Source: Eutreptiella sp. 'Long Island Sound 2002'
Lineage: Eukaryota > Euglenozoa > Euglenophyceae > Eutreptiales > Eutreptiaceae
Direction of reading: 5' to 3'
Length of the DNA stretch: 64,000 bases
NCBI GenBank assembly: GCA_964036045.1
Contig: OZ038382.1
Span: forward strand, 126,914,556 to 126,978,555
The notes under the pieces are model-generated. The model was not told the DNA's origin. It saw only the letters and a list, made by a program, of their open reading frames with translations, and made no database searches. Position numbers and translations under genes: made by a program. Positions 62,109-64,000 of this stretch are shown piece after piece; position 1 is the first letter of the stretch, and each line of letters opens with the position of its first letter.

Positions 62109-64000
62109 TGACGTGTTCCCGTGGGGGGCCTGGCCACGGAAAGCTGCGGTGGACACGCGCAAGGGAGCAGGCAGGCAAAGCACTACGCTCACAGGGGCAT
62201 CAATGCGCTCATGTCATGTGACAAAGCGTTTCAGGATCCTTGCCACTCTGCAACAAGGGAACGAAAGTATGTACAGCAACACATTAGAATATGTACACAT
62301 GGGGTTGAGATTGGACTGGGGTAAGGGCATTACAGGACAATAGACACTCAGTCCCAACTCATATCCCAATCCCAGGTCCGACCCTCTCAGTGGCTGGTGG
62401 GGGCGGGGGCTCAAACACAACCCATGCCCTGCTCAGTCCGGACCCTGAAATCCTGCCAATAGGGGAGGTGTGGCGCCCAGCCACAGGCCAGTTCCTCTAA
62501 ACCAAGGTACTCCAAAACCCACCAACAGTAGCTCCCTATGCTCCTCCGACGACAGGTCCCAACTCCACTCTGAGCCAGAGATATGGCCCCGCCATTATCC
62601 CTCAGGAGTTGGTAGCTGAAAATGGGCTGTTTCAGCCCAAACTGATATTAGCTCCAAAATTCCCGGAATTGACCCCTCGTCCGGACCCGCCAGAGGTAGG
62701 GACGAGGCAACTGACCCTATGCCCTTCGAGTCACAACTGCCTGGAGCCCTCATCCAACTTGGTTCCCTCTGAGGTCCCGGCATCAGGGCAACACGGATTC
62801 GTCAAGTGGGGTCATGATGCCAGAATCACCAAAATTGGTGTTATTCCCACGCGTGGCTCGTCCGGCCAGGGCAAGGCCAATGACTCACAGGTCAGGAGGC
62901 AGGACCTAGGACGTTTATCTGAGTGTACAACTTAGATTTAGGTCCGGGCTCCTTGTGGGCATAGAGATATGGGGCCGCCAATTGACCACACGGGGGGTTG
63001 AAATTGGGGTCCAAAAAGGGGGTCACTTTGGCTGCCTGAAATGAGCCAAAATTCGGGGTGCTCCCAATAGTATATCTCCACGCCGGCTTGGAGATCAGAT
63101 TCGCCATTCCATACGCGATCTACCAGGAGTCAGACCAGGACTCCCATGCACTTGGCTCTCAAAGATCTCCATGCCACTTGGCGTGGTGACGATCCCAATT
63201 GGGTCCACAAATGCCAAAATGGCAAAATTGCCCACACTCACTTTGGGCTAGCGCCTCAACGAAGGTTGCTCCGCTTCGCCCACGTGGTGTGTGAACCATG
63301 GGGACCAATATGCATAACACCCATGTCATATATGGTCCATTGGTCCATGCGTCTGGCGTGCACGGGTGGGCAGAACATAGTGCACGGCGGGCAGCAAAAG
63401 TGGAAAATTGCTCAAAATGGCCGAAGATGCGCACACTCATGGTTGGGGCAAATGAGGCACATGCCTGACTTGGACCGGTGTGTGCCATAGGATTGGTATC
63501 AAGTCATATGTGTCCAACATATCTTTTGGGCGTCGCCCAACTCCTCCGGTTTTGGGAATGGCAGGGTCGCCAAGTGAGCCCATGATTTGGGATAGTCCCA
63601 AATCGCCAACATGGCGGCCACGGTATGCCAAGCCCAAGTGGGGTTATTAGCCGGGTCCAAGATATGTTGGGCACCGAAGTATGTACCCTCATGACATACT
63701 TGGGTCAAGATGTCAATTGAGCGCAACGTTGAGATACACGGTCGCCACTTGACATCATGACGGGCCAAAAACGGCAAAATTGGCACAAAGACACATAAAA
63801 GTGCCTTGAAAGGTGCACAATTATATTATAATATCTTCGGCTTGGATCGTGCAATCAACTAATACTTCTAGACACAATGACTTGACACCAATAACCTTCG
63901 ATTCCACATATGTGCTCGACTTGGGGCGCTTTGAAAGGTTACGAGCGCTACTTCCCAAGTGGGCACATGAAAATATGGAAAATTGCAAAACACACACCTT
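62109..64000 (-). repeat. Ty3-B 5' LTR (partial, runs off window)
   Basis: Matches 47883-49791. Begins TGACGTGTTCCCGTGGGG. The promoter side lies beyond the window. Compared with the other copy it has an extra GAATATGTACACATGGGG segment near 62287 and lacks the internal duplication. Confidence 0.93.

Larger units (their letters stand above)
47883..64000 (-). mobile_element. Ty3-B chromovirus (minus strand, 5' LTR cut by window end)
   Basis: 3' LTR 47883-50926, pol 52398-55700, extra domain, protease, gag 57371-61693, leader and 5' LTR from 62109 to past 64000. The family is related to Ty3-A in every gene, but with different LTR outer ends and a much larger Gag. It is inserted in the RT thumb of LINE-A. 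Gag and RT-RH-IN are open; one frameshift lies between protease and the next domain. Confidence 0.93.

Overview
This window is a nested pile of eukaryotic transposable elements, and I see no convincing single-copy host gene. The evidence for a eukaryote is Ty3-type LTR retrotransposons with chromodomains and an initiator-Met-tRNA primer site, APE-type LINEs with RNase H, a Helitron replicase remnant, and several GT-AG-like splice signals. The GC-rich LINEs and the Helitron, chromovirus and LINE mix would fit an alga or other protist. I cannot name the species. The primer site differs from the usual land-plant form.

Layout. 1-1550: about 7.5 copies of a ~205-bp GC-rich satellite. 1551-5040: no recognisable gene. 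5054-10920: a lower-GC block with intron-like signals, a Josephin-like cysteine-protease remnant and a decayed Helitron replicase (HUH domain, no helicase seen). 12950-14583: the PBS and gag of a plus-strand Ty3 element (Ty3-C), cut off by a LINE. 14584-22167 and 46156-47882: LINE-A, with low-complexity ORF1-like sequence, an APE endonuclease and a reverse transcriptase (RT). LINE-A is split by Ty3-A (22168-46155, minus strand), a chromovirus with two 2359-bp LTRs. Ty3-A is itself split inside its integrase by LINE-B (26077-36890, plus strand). LINE-B encodes RT-RNase H and then a Ulp1-like peptidase candidate and a very Pro-rich ORF. At 47883 LINE-A is cut again by Ty3-B (47883 to beyond the window end, minus strand), whose 1100-residue RT-RNaseH-integrase-chromodomain ORF and 1440-residue Gag are open.

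The order of insertion can be read from the junctions: Ty3-C, then LINE-A, then Ty3-A and Ty3-B, then LINE-B into Ty3-A. Reading frames resume in phase across the Ty3-A and LINE-B insertions. A 4-bp target duplication (ATAA) flanks Ty3-A and a ~10-bp one flanks LINE-B.

The most unusual points are cysteine-peptidase-like modules next to transposon genes (Ulp1-like in LINE-B, Josephin-like beside the Helitron), an extra conserved domain between protease and RT in both Ty3 elements, LTRs with ~2.1 kb or more of transcribed R-U5, and gag frames that stay open across the primer-binding site into the LTR. All domain calls were made by eye from motifs, without database searches.
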